Shown: positions 38,493 to 46,973 of the stretch, in pieces
Position numbering within the stretch: position 1 is the stretch's first letter
Layout: each line of letters starts with the position of its first letter
Source: Allomeiothermus silvanus DSM 9946
GTDB lineage: Bacteria; Deinococcota; Deinococci; Deinococcales; Thermaceae
DNA: 64,000 nucleotides
Direction: 5' to 3'
NCBI RefSeq assembly: GCF_000092125.1
Contig: NC_014212.1
Location: 1-64,000, forward strand
Position numbers and translations under genes: made by a program
The notes under the pieces: generated by a model
What the model saw: the letters and a program-made list of their open reading frames with translations, nothing else
The model's database searches: none
Told to the model about the DNA's origin: nothing

Positions 38493-40691
38493 ATGCACAC
38501 TGTTCTCAAGGTTGCCCTTCCGCTGCCCTTGGATCCTATGTCCTACCGCCCTCCGCACGGGGATGGGCGCGAGGCTTTGGGGCGGCGGGTGGTGGTGCCT
38601 TGGCGCGGCGAACTGCGGGTGGGGATCGTTACTGCGGTGGAGCCCGATAGCAAGCAGGCTTTTGCCCTGCGCGAAGCCGTGGCCTACCTGGACGAGTACC
38701 CTTGGCTACGGCCGGAAGAACTGGGTTTCTTGCACGCCGCGGCGCGGGACCACTTTTGCCCCTTGGGTACGCTACTCGACGACCTCTTGCCGTTCCTCGA
38801 GCCCCCCCTCGCGCACCGGGTACGGCTAGTGTCAGGAGCTTCGCCCGGCGTACTCCCGGCGGGAATGGGGGATCTGCTGGAGTGGCAGGAGGCCCGGGGC
38901 TACGACCCTCGCCTCCTGGATGCGCTACGCGAGGCCGGGGTACTGGAGGAAGAGGTACGCGAGGATCGCCCGGGTCGCAAATTCCTGATCCCGCTGCGCG
39001 AGCCCGATCCGAGCCTCTCCGCCAAGGCCCAGGCGGCTTTGCACGCCCTGCTCGAGCTGGGCGAGGCCCCCAGCATGGCCGAGCTGGCCCGCCAGGCGGG
39101 GGTTGGGCCGGGGGTGATCAAGACCCTGCTGGACAAGGGCTATGCGGGTTGGGAGGAACGCGCGCTCGAGCCGCCGCCCCGCCCTCTGGGGAGCCCCCTG
39201 GAACCCCTCACCCTGCCCGAGATCCCGGCCCGGCTCAACGGGGGCCGCTTCCACGACCGCTTGCGGCTTTTGGCCGGGATTATAGCCGAGGGCCCGACCC
39301 TGGTCTTGTTCCCCGAGGTGGCCCTGCTTAAGCGCTGGCTCGAGTACTTCCCCCAGGCCCAGCCGTTTCACGGGGAACTCTCCGCTGATCTACGGCGGCA
39401 GGAGTTCCCCAAATTTCGCGGGGGCGGGGTGGTTTTCGCCACCTACCAGGGCCTTCTGCTCCCTTTCACCCCTCGGCGGATGGTGGTGGTGGAGGAAGCC
39501 AGCGAGGCCTACAAGCTCTCGGCGGGTTCGCGGGCCCATTGCGTGCGCCTAGCCGAGGGCCGCGCCGAACTTTTGGGGGTTCCCCTCACCTACTGCTCCC
39601 AGGTACCCAGCGTGGAAACCCTGGAGCGGCCTGGGCTGGCCTTTCCCCCGCCTAAGCCGCGCGTGCACCTGCTGAACCTGAACGAGGAGCGGGGTTACCC
39701 CTTGAGCGGGGCCGCGGTGGCGTTGCTGCGCCAGGTGGAGGAGAAAAAGCGCCAGGCAGTGGTGCTGGCCCATCGCCGGGGGTATAGTGCGGTCTTGCGC
39801 TGCCACCACTGCGACTGGAAGGCCATGTGTTCCAACTGCGCGGTGCCGATGCGCTACCACAAGAGCGCCCGGGCCGTCCCGCGGAGCCTGCATACCCGGG
39901 CTGGAGCATTAATCTGTCACCAGTGCGGGCTCGAGCAGATGGCCCCCCAACTCTGCCCAAAGTGCCAATCGGAGGTGTTCGACTTTCAGGGACCCGGGGT
40001 GGAGTGGGTGCAGGACGAGCTGAGGAAACACCTGCCGGGCTTACCCCTGTTCCGCTACAGCGCTGAGTTCAAGGACGACCTAAGCCCGCTGCTGAGCGGC
40101 CAGCCGGGGGTGCTGGTCGGGACCACCGCGGTATTGCGGGCCCCGGTGCTGCCCGAGCTGGCTCTAGTGCTTTTACCCTACGCCGATGGTTTCATATTTG
40201 AATCGGACTTTCGCGCCGCCGAGCGCTACCACCGGCTGTTGTGGCAGCTCACCGAACTGCACCCCCGCCGCCGCCCGCTCATCGCCTTGCAAACCTTCGA
40301 ACCCGCTCACCCGGCCCACGAGGCCCTGCAGGCCGGGGACCCGGAAGCCTTTCCCCGCAGCGAGCTGGCCTTGCGCCAGGCCCTGGGCTACCCGCCTGCC
40401 AAGCGGATGCTCAAACTCGAGGTGAGCCACGTCAAGGAGCCGGTGGCCCGCGACGCAGCGAATCAGCTAGCGTTGGCTTTAGCCCCTCGGCTCGAGCCTG
40501 GGGAGATGCTCGGGGCTGGCCCGGTCCCCGCGCCGATCCCGCGGGTGCGTAACCAATTCGTGTTCCACCTGCTGCTGCGCGGCACCACCGAGCGGCTGCG
40601 CGAGCTGATTCGCGACCTGCCCCATATCCGCGGGGCTCGAGTGCGTTTGGACCCCGACCCGCAGAGCTTCGTGGGGCTGCTCGAGGACTGA
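38493..40691 (+). CDS. priA: Primosomal protein PriA, predicted pseudohelicase
   Basis: PriA recognises stalled forks and reloads the replicative helicase. The 732 aa protein has the N-terminal DNA-binding domain (VALPLPLDPMSYRPP) and a winged-helix region. The zinc-binding insert keeps eight cysteines: CHHCDWKAMCSNC, then CHQC and CPKC. But the Walker A loop normally GxTGSGKT is absent (the stretch reads LLAGIIAEGPTLVLFPEVALL), and the DEEH box is replaced by VVEEASEAYK. Later helicase motifs are also weakened (LVGTTAVLRAP in place of GTQM). Deinococcus radiodurans PriA is reported to be inactive as a helicase for the same reason. Structural and loading roles probably remain. Confidence 0.93.
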   Translation: MHTVLKVALPLPLDPMSYRPPHGDGREALGRRVVVPWRGELRVGIVTAVEPDSKQAFALREAVAYLDEYPWLRPEELGFLHAAARDHFCPLGTLLDDLLPFLEPPLAHRVRLVSGASPGVLPAGMGDLLEWQEARGYDPRLLDALREAGVLEEEVREDRPGRKFLIPLREPDPSLSAKAQAALHALLELGEAPSMAELARQAGVGPGVIKTLLDKGYAGWEERALEPPPRPLGSPLEPLTLPEIPARLNGGRFHDRLRLLAGIIAEGPTLVLFPEVALLKRWLEYFPQAQPFHGELSADLRRQEFPKFRGGGVVFATYQGLLLPFTPRRMVVVEEASEAYKLSAGSRAHCVRLAEGRAELLGVPLTYCSQVPSVETLERPGLAFPPPKPRVHLLNLNEERGYPLSGAAVALLRQVEEKKRQAVVLAHRRGYSAVLRCHHCDWKAMCSNCAVPMRYHKSARAVPRSLHTRAGALICHQCGLEQMAPQLCPKCQSEVFDFQGPGVEWVQDELRKHLPGLPLFRYSAEFKDDLSPLLSGQPGVLVGTTAVLRAPVLPELALVLLPYADGFIFESDFRAAERYHRLLWQLTELHPRRRPLIALQTFEPAHPAHEALQAGDPEAFPRSELALRQALGYPPAKRMLKLEVSHVKEPVARDAANQLALALAPRLEPGEMLGAGPVPAPIPRVRNQFVFHLLLRGTTERLRELIRDLPHIRGARVRLDPDPQSFVGLLED

Positions 40692-40695
40692 TACC

Positions 40696-40845
40696 GGATT
40701 CAAAAAGACAGTTTGCAAAGCTAAAAACTCCAGAAGCTGTCTTTTTGAATCCTAGAGCACTCCCCTTCCAAGGGGCGGTATCGCCCTCCGCTACGCGGAT
40801 AACTTCGGTCGGGTTGATTCGTTACCGTTCGGTAACGAATCAACC
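40696..40845. repeat. Cluster of hairpins including a perfect 34-bp palindrome
   Basis: Between the convergent ends of priA and the epimerase gene lie, in order: a 16-bp perfect inverted repeat (40696-40711 with 40737-40752); CCCCTT-CC-AAGGGG (40762-40775); GGGCG-GTAT-CGCCC (40773-40786, overlapping the last two bases); TCCGC-TAC-GCGGA (40787-40799); and a perfect 34-bp palindrome, two 16-bp arms around TT (40812-40845). No open frame of interest is present. None is followed by a run of T outside its stem, so they are not standard terminators. The rest of 40692-40958 contains a TATGAT box at 40854-40859 and nothing else I can name. Confidence 0.85.
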
Positions 40846-40958
40846 GAATCTGGTATGATATCAACCCCACCCGCGGCGTATGTTTGCGGCGATAGCCGGG
40901 TAGCGCTGCCGGTAGTCCCAACCGATGAGCCTTCGCCCGCACCTAGATCCACTTCCAA

Positions 40959-41810
40959 CTACCCCAATAGGCCATATTCGCTGGCTTTTCCCCGCAAAAA
41001 CGCCAGCCCCTCCTGCACCAGGGCCTGGGGGTCGCCCACCACGTCGCGCCACATGCAGGTAGCTCGGGCGATGTCGGGGTTTAAGGCCACGAAGGATTCC
41101 ATCACCAAGTCCCCGCTAAAGCCGATCTCGCGCAGCCCGGCGAACACCGCATCCCAGTGCACGTTGCCGGTCCCTGGTGTGCCCCGGTCGCTCTCGGAGA
41201 GGTGGATGTACCCCAGGTGCGCGCCAGCCTCTACGATGGGGCCTCGGAAGCCCTTCTCCTCGATGTTCATGTGGTAGGTGTCGAGGTGGAGAAAAACGTT
41301 GGGCTCATCCAAGCGGCGGATTAGCTCGAGGCCCTGAGCCGCCAGGTTGATCAGGTAGGTTTCGTAGCGGTTGACCGGCTCGATCCCCAGCCGCATCCCC
41401 AAGGCAGCGGCGTGCCGGGCTGCGGGCTTTAGGGCTTTCACCACCGCTTGGTAGTCGGCCTCGCGGGGGGCGCGCCCGGAGAGTGTGCCCAGCGTGGCGT
41501 AAGTCACCCCGGTGAGCACCTCGCTTCCGATCTGATGGGCTACATTTAGGGCTTGGATTAAAAACCGGGTAGCCGCCTCGGGGTGTTCGGGTAAGCTCGC
41601 CTCCCGCGGCAGCCCCAGCGAGCAGGTACAGCCCACCCCGTAGCCATTGAGCAACCGGCGGGTTAGCTCAACATCAAAACTTTCCGGGTGAAGAAGGGGG
41701 ATCTCTACGAAATCCAAACCTACCCGGGTGGCTCCTTGTATGACCTTCTCTGCGGCTTCGGGGTTCCACTCGGCAGCCCAGATGAACGCGTGCGCTCCGA
41801 ATCTCGGCAT
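40959..41810 (-). CDS. Sugar phosphate isomerase/epimerase, ketose 3-epimerase type
   Basis: A TIM-barrel protein of 283 aa of the xylose-isomerase-like family that includes D-tagatose/D-psicose 3-epimerases. Likely metal ligands are Glu in LGIEPVNRYET, Asp and His in HLDTYHMNIEE, His in IHLSESDRGTPGTG, and the late Glu in LVMESF, the Glu-Asp-His-Glu set of that family. The start ATG 41810 follows GGAGGAA; an in-frame ATG at 41843 lacks this. It ends a five-gene sugar uptake cluster and probably acts on the sugar brought in by the adjacent ABC transporter. Confidence 0.88.
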   Translation of the reverse strand: MPRFGAHAFIWAAEWNPEAAEKVIQGATRVGLDFVEIPLLHPESFDVELTRRLLNGYGVGCTCSLGLPREASLPEHPEAATRFLIQALNVAHQIGSEVLTGVTYATLGTLSGRAPREADYQAVVKALKPAARHAAALGMRLGIEPVNRYETYLINLAAQGLELIRRLDEPNVFLHLDTYHMNIEEKGFRGPIVEAGAHLGYIHLSESDRGTPGTGNVHWDAVFAGLREIGFSGDLVMESFVALNPDIARATCMWRDVVGDPQALVQEGLAFLRGKASEYGLLG

Positions 41811-41869
41811 TGATTCCTCCATCTTCGGCTTCGCCCTACACAAGGGCGCTTGTGACCCGTCGCCGGCCT

Positions 41870-42613
41870 CTAGTGCGCTCCCACAATGTAGGCCACCACC
41901 TCTTGCATGCTGGTGTGTGCGGTGGGCACATCGGCCACCACCCGGCCCTGCCGCAGCACCACGATTCGGTCGGTGACAGCGAACACGTCGGGTAGGCGGT
42001 GGCTGATCAGGATCACCCCGATGCCCTGCGCTTTAAGTTCGCGTATTAGCGCCAAGACATGCTCGACTTCGCGTACCGCCAAAGCTGCGGTGGGTTCGTC
42101 CATGATCACCAGCTTGGGATTGAAAGTGAGCGCCCGGGCGATGGCTACCGACTGCTGCTGTCCACCGGAAAGCGCCCACAGTGGATAGCGCACCGACGGG
42201 ATGCGCGCCCCCAGGCGCTCGAGGGCGATCCGGGCCTCTTGCTCCATGCGGGCCTTGTCCACCATCGGCCACCACCCCAGCCAGCGATACACCGGCTCTC
42301 GGCCCAGAAAGATGTTCGCCGCCACGTCCTGCTGTTTGGCCAGGGCCAGGTCCTGGTAAATCATCTCGATGCCGAGCATGCGTGCCTGACGAGGAGTGTG
42401 CTCGGGATAGGGGATGGGTTTCCCGCCAAAGAACACCTGGCCGGAGTCGGGCTGGTAGACCCCGGTGAGGATCTTCATCAGGGTCGTCTTGCCCGCCCCG
42501 TTGTCGCCCAAAAGCCCCAGCACCGTGCCGGGCTCGAGGCTGAAGCTCACCCCCCCCAGCACCTCTACCGCGCCGAAGCGCTTGGTGACGTTCTTGACCT
42601 CAAGCAGCGACAT
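41870..42613 (-). CDS. Sugar ABC transporter ATP-binding protein, single-domain
   Basis: A 247 aa ATPase: Walker A LGLLGDNGAGKTTLMKIL, Q-loop MIYQDLAL, signature LSGGQQQSVAIARAL, Walker B LVIMDEPTAAL, and switch His in ILISHRL. The similarity is to the N-terminal half of RbsA/XylG-type carbohydrate ATPases, which usually have two fused ATPase domains in about 500 aa; this one has a single domain and should work as a homodimer. It lies between the permease and epimerase genes. Confidence 0.93.
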   Translation of the reverse strand: MSLLEVKNVTKRFGAVEVLGGVSFSLEPGTVLGLLGDNGAGKTTLMKILTGVYQPDSGQVFFGGKPIPYPEHTPRQARMLGIEMIYQDLALAKQQDVAANIFLGREPVYRWLGWWPMVDKARMEQEARIALERLGARIPSVRYPLWALSGGQQQSVAIARALTFNPKLVIMDEPTAALAVREVEHVLALIRELKAQGIGVILISHRLPDVFAVTDRIVVLRQGRVVADVPTAHTSMQEVVAYIVGAH

Positions 42614-42691
42614 GAACCGCTCCCCGGTGGTGAGGTAAAGACGGGTTCAATCTGCAAATGCGTCTTGCGTTGGGCGCTTGGCGTTTCGTGT

Positions 42692-43651
42692 TCACACCCT
42701 TCTCCGGTCGCGGATTCGGTCCAGCCACACCGCTAACACCAGAACCGTCCCGATGGCTACCTGCTGGTAAAACGAGGCCACTGCCATCAGGTTGAGGCCG
42801 TTTTGCAACACGCCCATGATGAGCGCCCCGATCAGGGTGCCAATCACCGTCCCGCGCCCGCCGAAGAGGTTGGTCCCACCGATTACCGCGGCGGTAATGG
42901 CGGAAAGCTCGTAGCCCGCCCCAGCGGTAGGATCAGCGGCGTTCACCCGGGCGGCGAAGAGGAGCCCGGCCAGCGCTGCCAGAGCGCCCGATAGCACATA
43001 CAGCCGAATGGTATGCGTGGCGACGTCGATCCCGGTAACCCGCGCGGCCATCTCGTTATCCCCGATCACCAGCGTGTAGCGCCCGAAGCGCGTCCTCGAG
43101 AGGATCAGGTGAAAAATCACCACCAGCGCCAGAAAGATCCACACCGGCATGGGAACGCCTAGCAGACGACCCTGACCCAAAAAGGTGATGGCTCCAGGCA
43201 GGCCGTATATCGGCTTGCCATCGGCAATTAGCAGGGCTAGCCCGCGCCCTACGCTGTGCATCCCTAGCGTGACAATGAAAGCGGGAATTCCGGCGCGGGC
43301 GATCAGCGCTCCGTTTACTGCTCCCAGTACCATCCCCGCCAGGATCCCGCCTGCGCCACCCACAAACCAGGGCAGCCCCAGGTGCACACATAGCACCCCG
43401 GTCACTACCCCCGCCACCGCCAACACCGAGCCCATCGAGAGGTCCAGCCCTGCGGAGGAGAGCACGAAGGTCGCGGCGATGGCTAGCACCCCGATGACCG
43501 AAGTCGCCAGCAGAATATTCAGAAAGTTGCCCAGACTGACGAAGTTCGGCGCGAACCCCGCCATCGCTAGCGAGAGCCCCGCTAACACCAGCACCGACTC
43601 CAGCCGGACTACCGGGGCCTGTGGGGCGCGGGCGGGGAGGGGAGGGTGCAT
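42692..43651 (-). CDS. Sugar ABC transporter permease (RbsC type)
   Basis: A 319 aa inner-membrane permease with about nine or ten hydrophobic helices of the RbsC/XylH (BPD_transp_2) family. Characteristic segments are LDLSMGSVLAVAGVVTGVL near the start, GIPAFIVTLGMHSVGRGLALL in the middle, and AAVIGGTNLFGGRGTVIGTLIGALIMGVLQNGLNL near the end (given as two neighbouring blocks). It starts 9 bp after the binding-protein gene and precedes the ATPase gene, with 78 bp of ACGC-repeat sequence between permease and ATPase. Confidence 0.93.
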   Translation of the reverse strand: MHPPLPARAPQAPVVRLESVLVLAGLSLAMAGFAPNFVSLGNFLNILLATSVIGVLAIAATFVLSSAGLDLSMGSVLAVAGVVTGVLCVHLGLPWFVGGAGGILAGMVLGAVNGALIARAGIPAFIVTLGMHSVGRGLALLIADGKPIYGLPGAITFLGQGRLLGVPMPVWIFLALVVIFHLILSRTRFGRYTLVIGDNEMAARVTGIDVATHTIRLYVLSGALAALAGLLFAARVNAADPTAGAGYELSAITAAVIGGTNLFGGRGTVIGTLIGALIMGVLQNGLNLMAVASFYQQVAIGTVLVLAVWLDRIRDRRRV

Positions 43652-43660
43652 AGCCCAGGC

Positions 43661-44623
43661 TTAGCGCAGGTATTGCAACAGCGGATCGCGGTTCGCCTCG
43701 AGGATCGCCTTGTCGATCACCAGCGTCGGCACGATGATCTTGGGGTCCACCTGCTCGCCCTTGATGACCTTGAGCACGTTCTCGATAGCCCTCGAGCCCA
43801 CCAGGAAGGGAAGCTGGGCCACTGAGGCGTTCAGGCGGCCCGCCCGGATGGACTTCACCGCGTCAGAGTTACCATCGGTGCCTACTACCAGGACTTTCTT
43901 GCCCGCGGCGAAGACCGCTTCCACCGCACCCAGGGCCATGGTGTCGTTGGCGCAGTAGATGGCCGCCAGGTCGGGGTGACGTTGCAGGGTGTCGTTGGTA
44001 ATGTTGGCGGCTTTGAGCCGGTCCCAATCGCCCGGAAGGGTCGCTACGATCTGGGCGTTCGGGGCTATCTGTTTGAGCCGCTCGGTGAAGCCGTCGCGCC
44101 GGGCGGCTCCGGTCACGTTCCCGGCCAGCCCCTCGATTACCAGCACCTTGCCGCTAAAGCCTTGGCCGAGCTTGCTCACCACATACTCGGCCGCCGAAGC
44201 CCCGGCCCGGCGGTTATCCGAGGAGATCGAGAAGGCGATCTTCACCCCCTCCCGCTGCAGCACTGCCGGGTCTAAATTCCCGTCGAGGTCCACGATGGGA
44301 ATGTTTTGCTGGTTGGCCTGCTTCAGGCACGGCAGCAAATTTACCGAGTTGATGGCGGCCACTACCAGCGCTTGCGGCTTGCGCTGCAAAAGGTTTAAAC
44401 AGGCGTTGAGCTGCGGCTCCACGTCGGTCTCGGAGGCTACCGCCTGCAGAATCAGGTTGACATTGCCCTTTTGCGCGGCGTCGCGAATCCCTGCCTCCAT
44501 CGCGCCCCAGAAGGGATTGGCGGTGGTCTTCATGAGTGCCGCGATGGTCAGTTGCTGGGCGAACCCCAGGGTTCCCCAGGCAAGAGCGGCCAGTACCGCA
44601 GTTGAAGCTGTGAGTAATCGCAT
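43661..44623 (-). CDS. Periplasmic sugar-binding protein (RbsB type)
   Basis: The substrate-binding component of the adjacent ABC importer, 320 aa. A signal peptide (MRLLTASTAVLAALAWGTLG, cut near FAQQ) directs export. The mature part is a type I periplasmic binding protein: LTIAALMKTTANPFWGAMEAG, the internal RRAGASAAEYVVSKLG region, and AAIYCANDTMALGAVEAV, then GTDGNSDAVKSIRAG. These match ribose/allose/xylose-type binders; the sugar is not determined. The start at ATG 44623 follows GGGGGG by 6 nt; an earlier in-frame ATG (44644) lacks a site. Confidence 0.93.
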   Translation of the reverse strand: MRLLTASTAVLAALAWGTLGFAQQLTIAALMKTTANPFWGAMEAGIRDAAQKGNVNLILQAVASETDVEPQLNACLNLLQRKPQALVVAAINSVNLLPCLKQANQQNIPIVDLDGNLDPAVLQREGVKIAFSISSDNRRAGASAAEYVVSKLGQGFSGKVLVIEGLAGNVTGAARRDGFTERLKQIAPNAQIVATLPGDWDRLKAANITNDTLQRHPDLAAIYCANDTMALGAVEAVFAAGKKVLVVGTDGNSDAVKSIRAGRLNASVAQLPFLVGSRAIENVLKVIKGEQVDPKIIVPTLVIDKAILEANRDPLLQYLR

Positions 44624-44739
44624 CCGAACCCCCCTATCGTGCATAGAAACCCAATAACCGGCTATAGGCCAGCCGAGCGGTTGACGACGAATGGAAGGCG
44701 ACCTTTTAGCTTAGGTGGACGATTTTTTGCGTTTCGCGC

Positions 44740-45732
44740 TCACCTCCTTTGCACCGATTGGCGCACCGCCAGATCGCAAGGCAAGAGCACCCGCTTGGGC
44801 GGACTGGTGTCTCCTTTGAGCCTATCCAGCAGGATCTGAGCGGCCTGGAAGCCCAATGCCTCGATGGGTTGAACCACCGCGCTCAGGTAGGGCTCGAGCA
44901 GGGTGCTCCACTCGAAATCATCAAAGCCCAGCAGGGAGATTTCCTCGGGAAACCCTAGCTTGAGGCGGCGGATGGCCTGGATGGCCAAAAGGCTAAGCCG
45001 GTTGGTGCTGGCGAAGATGGCCGTAGGCCGGTGGTGCTGGATGGCCTCGAGCACGGCTTCCAGCGAGGGGGCGTCCTTGCCGCACTCGATGACCCACTGG
45101 GGGTCTTGGGGGATCCCCGCTGCGGCGAGCGCCTGGCGGTATCCTTCGGCCCGGTCGCGGATGTTGGAAAGCTCGAGGGTGCTCACCAACAGCAGGATCT
45201 CGCGGTGCCCCTGCCGGATCAAAAACTCGGTGCCGACCCGGGCAGCTTGGAAGTTATCCACCCCCACCCGGTCCAAGTCGTCTTCCCCGCCGATGCGGTC
45301 GAGGAGTACCACCGGCAGCCCATCTGCCTTGAGCTTGCGCAGATACTCGGGGGAGTCCTGGGTGGGAATCACGATAAGGCCGTCCACCTGGCGGCTGGCC
45401 AGGGCTAAGGCCAGATCGAACTCGAGCTCAGCGTTTTCCTCGCTGTTGCATAGGAGCATCTGGTAACCCCGATCCCGCGCCGAGCGCTCGAGGGCCTGTA
45501 CCAGTCCGCTGAAGAAAGGGTTGGTGATATCCGGGACGATAAGGCCGAGGGTTTGCGTCTTACGGCTGCGCAGGCTTTGGGCGACCCCGTTGGGTACGTA
45601 GCCGAGGGTGCGGACTGCTTGCAACACCGCGCTGCGAAGCTCGGGGCTTACATACCGCCCGCCGTTGAGCACGTTGGATACGGTGGCGATGGAAACACCA
45701 GCGAGCTTGGCGACGTCCTTGATCGTTGCCAT
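44740..45732 (-). CDS. LacI-family transcriptional regulator
   Basis: A 330 aa sugar-responsive repressor. The N-terminal helix-turn-helix (TIKDVAKLAGVSIATVSNVL, NGGRYVSPELRSAVLQAV, with hinge helix NGVAQSLRSRKTQ) is followed by a periplasmic-binding-protein-like effector domain (LGLIVPDITNPFFSGLVQAL; ISLLGFDDFEWSTLLEPYL). It lies upstream of the transporter genes on the same strand, separated by 116 bp, and probably controls them and itself. An AAACGTTT-centred site lies 25 bp before its start codon. Confidence 0.95.
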   Translation of the reverse strand: MATIKDVAKLAGVSIATVSNVLNGGRYVSPELRSAVLQAVRTLGYVPNGVAQSLRSRKTQTLGLIVPDITNPFFSGLVQALERSARDRGYQMLLCNSEENAELEFDLALALASRQVDGLIVIPTQDSPEYLRKLKADGLPVVLLDRIGGEDDLDRVGVDNFQAARVGTEFLIRQGHREILLLVSTLELSNIRDRAEGYRQALAAAGIPQDPQWVIECGKDAPSLEAVLEAIQHHRPTAIFASTNRLSLLAIQAIRRLKLGFPEEISLLGFDDFEWSTLLEPYLSAVVQPIEALGFQAAQILLDRLKGDTSPPKRVLLPCDLAVRQSVQRR

Positions 45733-45750
45733 GGTTCCTCGTAAGGGATG

Positions 45751-45770
45751 TTAGTTAAACGTTTTTATAA
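45751..45770. promoter_or_regulatory. Candidate LacI-type operator
   Basis: TTAGTTAAACGTTTTTATAA is centred on the palindrome AAACGTTT (45757-45764), with the central CG usual for LacI-family sites. It lies just upstream of the lacI-type gene, so autoregulation is likely. A similar but imperfect motif (GCGAAACGC, minus strand) occurs in the gap before the sugar-binding-protein gene (44624-44739). Confidence 0.6.
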
Positions 45771-45940
45771 GGCACGGATACGGATTCTGTCAAGACCAAG
45801 GAGGAGGTTGGGAATCGGCATATAGGGGAGCAAGCGCCGCAAACCCGACCCCGACCGTCAGCAGGTAGGCGATCGGGGTGCGTTAGGTGTTCGATGGTCT
45901 TGCCCGTCTTACCCGATCTGCAGCCCTTGGGTGTGCGGCC

Positions 45941-46900
45941 TCAATTCACGTAGCTCAGCCAGGCCTCGTACTTGAGGTTTTGCCCCTGGACGGCCTCGAG
46001 ATAAGCCCTGCGCAGCCGCATGGTGTGTTCCCCAGCCACCCCCTTGCCGATAGCGCGGTGGTCTAAGTAGGAAACCGGAGTAATTTCCGCGGCAGTACCT
46101 ACCATAAACACCTCGTCGGCCATATAGAGCTGGTCCCGGGTAGCCCTACATTCGCGCACCTCATAGCCCAGGTCACGGGCGATGGCTATCACCGAATCGC
46201 GGGTGATCCCCATGAGGTTTACCGAGTGCTCGATGGCATAGAGGGTGTTGCCTTTAAAAAAGAAGATGTTCTCGCCCGAGCCCTCCGCCACGAAGCCCTC
46301 CTTGTCCAGCAGCAGAGCTTCGTCGGCCCCTTGCTGCTGAGCCTCGATGCGGGCAAGGGCGGAGTTGACGTAGTTCCCCCCGATCTTGGCCTTACCCGGC
46401 ATCACGTTGGCGGGAAAACGGGCCCAAGAGGAGGTGATCAAGCGGGCCCCCTTTCTCACTGCCTCATCGCCCAAATAGGTGCCCCACTCCCAGGCGGCCA
46501 CCATCACCTCGGCAGGGTTGTTGGGCAGAGGATTCACGCCGAGGGTATGGGCTCCCATCCAAGCTAGCGGGCGGATATAGCAGCTTTTGTAGCCATTTTC
46601 CCGCACCACCTGTTGGATGGCCTGGGAGATCTCCTGGGGGGTGAAGGGGATCTCCATCATCAGCACCTTGGCCGAGTGGAACAGGCGCTCGACGTGCTCA
46701 GGGAGGCGGAAGATGGCCGGGCCTTTAGGGGTGTCGTAAGCCCGGATACCCTCGAAGACGCTGGTGCCGTAATGTAAAGCGTGAGTGAGCACGCTCACCT
46801 TAGCCTCCTCCTGGGGCACCATCTGGCCGTTCATCCAGATCAGCCCGGCTTTGATCCTGCTATCTCCGCCGATATTTTTAGCCTTGGGTTCGGTCGCCAT
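45941..46900 (-). CDS. ilvE: Branched-chain amino acid aminotransferase
   Basis: A class IV PLP enzyme that interconverts Leu, Ile and Val with their 2-oxo acids. The 319 aa protein shows GLIWMNGQMVPQEEAKVSVL, THALHYGTSVFEGIRAYDTP, PLAWMGAHTLGVNP, the PLP-lysine region PGKAKIGGNYVNSALA, and GFVAEGSGENIFFFKGNTLY. The start ATG 46900 (MATEPKAKNI) follows AAGGAGAGG; the frame is open upstream to 47131 but that stretch overlaps nrdR. The gene follows nrdR by 73 bp. Confidence 0.97.
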   Translation of the reverse strand: MATEPKAKNIGGDSRIKAGLIWMNGQMVPQEEAKVSVLTHALHYGTSVFEGIRAYDTPKGPAIFRLPEHVERLFHSAKVLMMEIPFTPQEISQAIQQVVRENGYKSCYIRPLAWMGAHTLGVNPLPNNPAEVMVAAWEWGTYLGDEAVRKGARLITSSWARFPANVMPGKAKIGGNYVNSALARIEAQQQGADEALLLDKEGFVAEGSGENIFFFKGNTLYAIEHSVNLMGITRDSVIAIARDLGYEVRECRATRDQLYMADEVFMVGTAAEITPVSYLDHRAIGKGVAGEHTMRLRRAYLEAVQGQNLKYEAWLSYVN

Positions 46901-46973
46901 GATCCTCTCCTTACAGCAAACCCGCTGTGCTTCGCTATCATAACCGCAGTGTGCGGGTAGGGCCAGCGAACTG

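Noticed and set aside
40721-40942. A 73-codon minus-strand frame between priA and the epimerase gene
   Set aside because: It runs through the palindrome cluster, has no ribosome binding site and shows no protein-like pattern.
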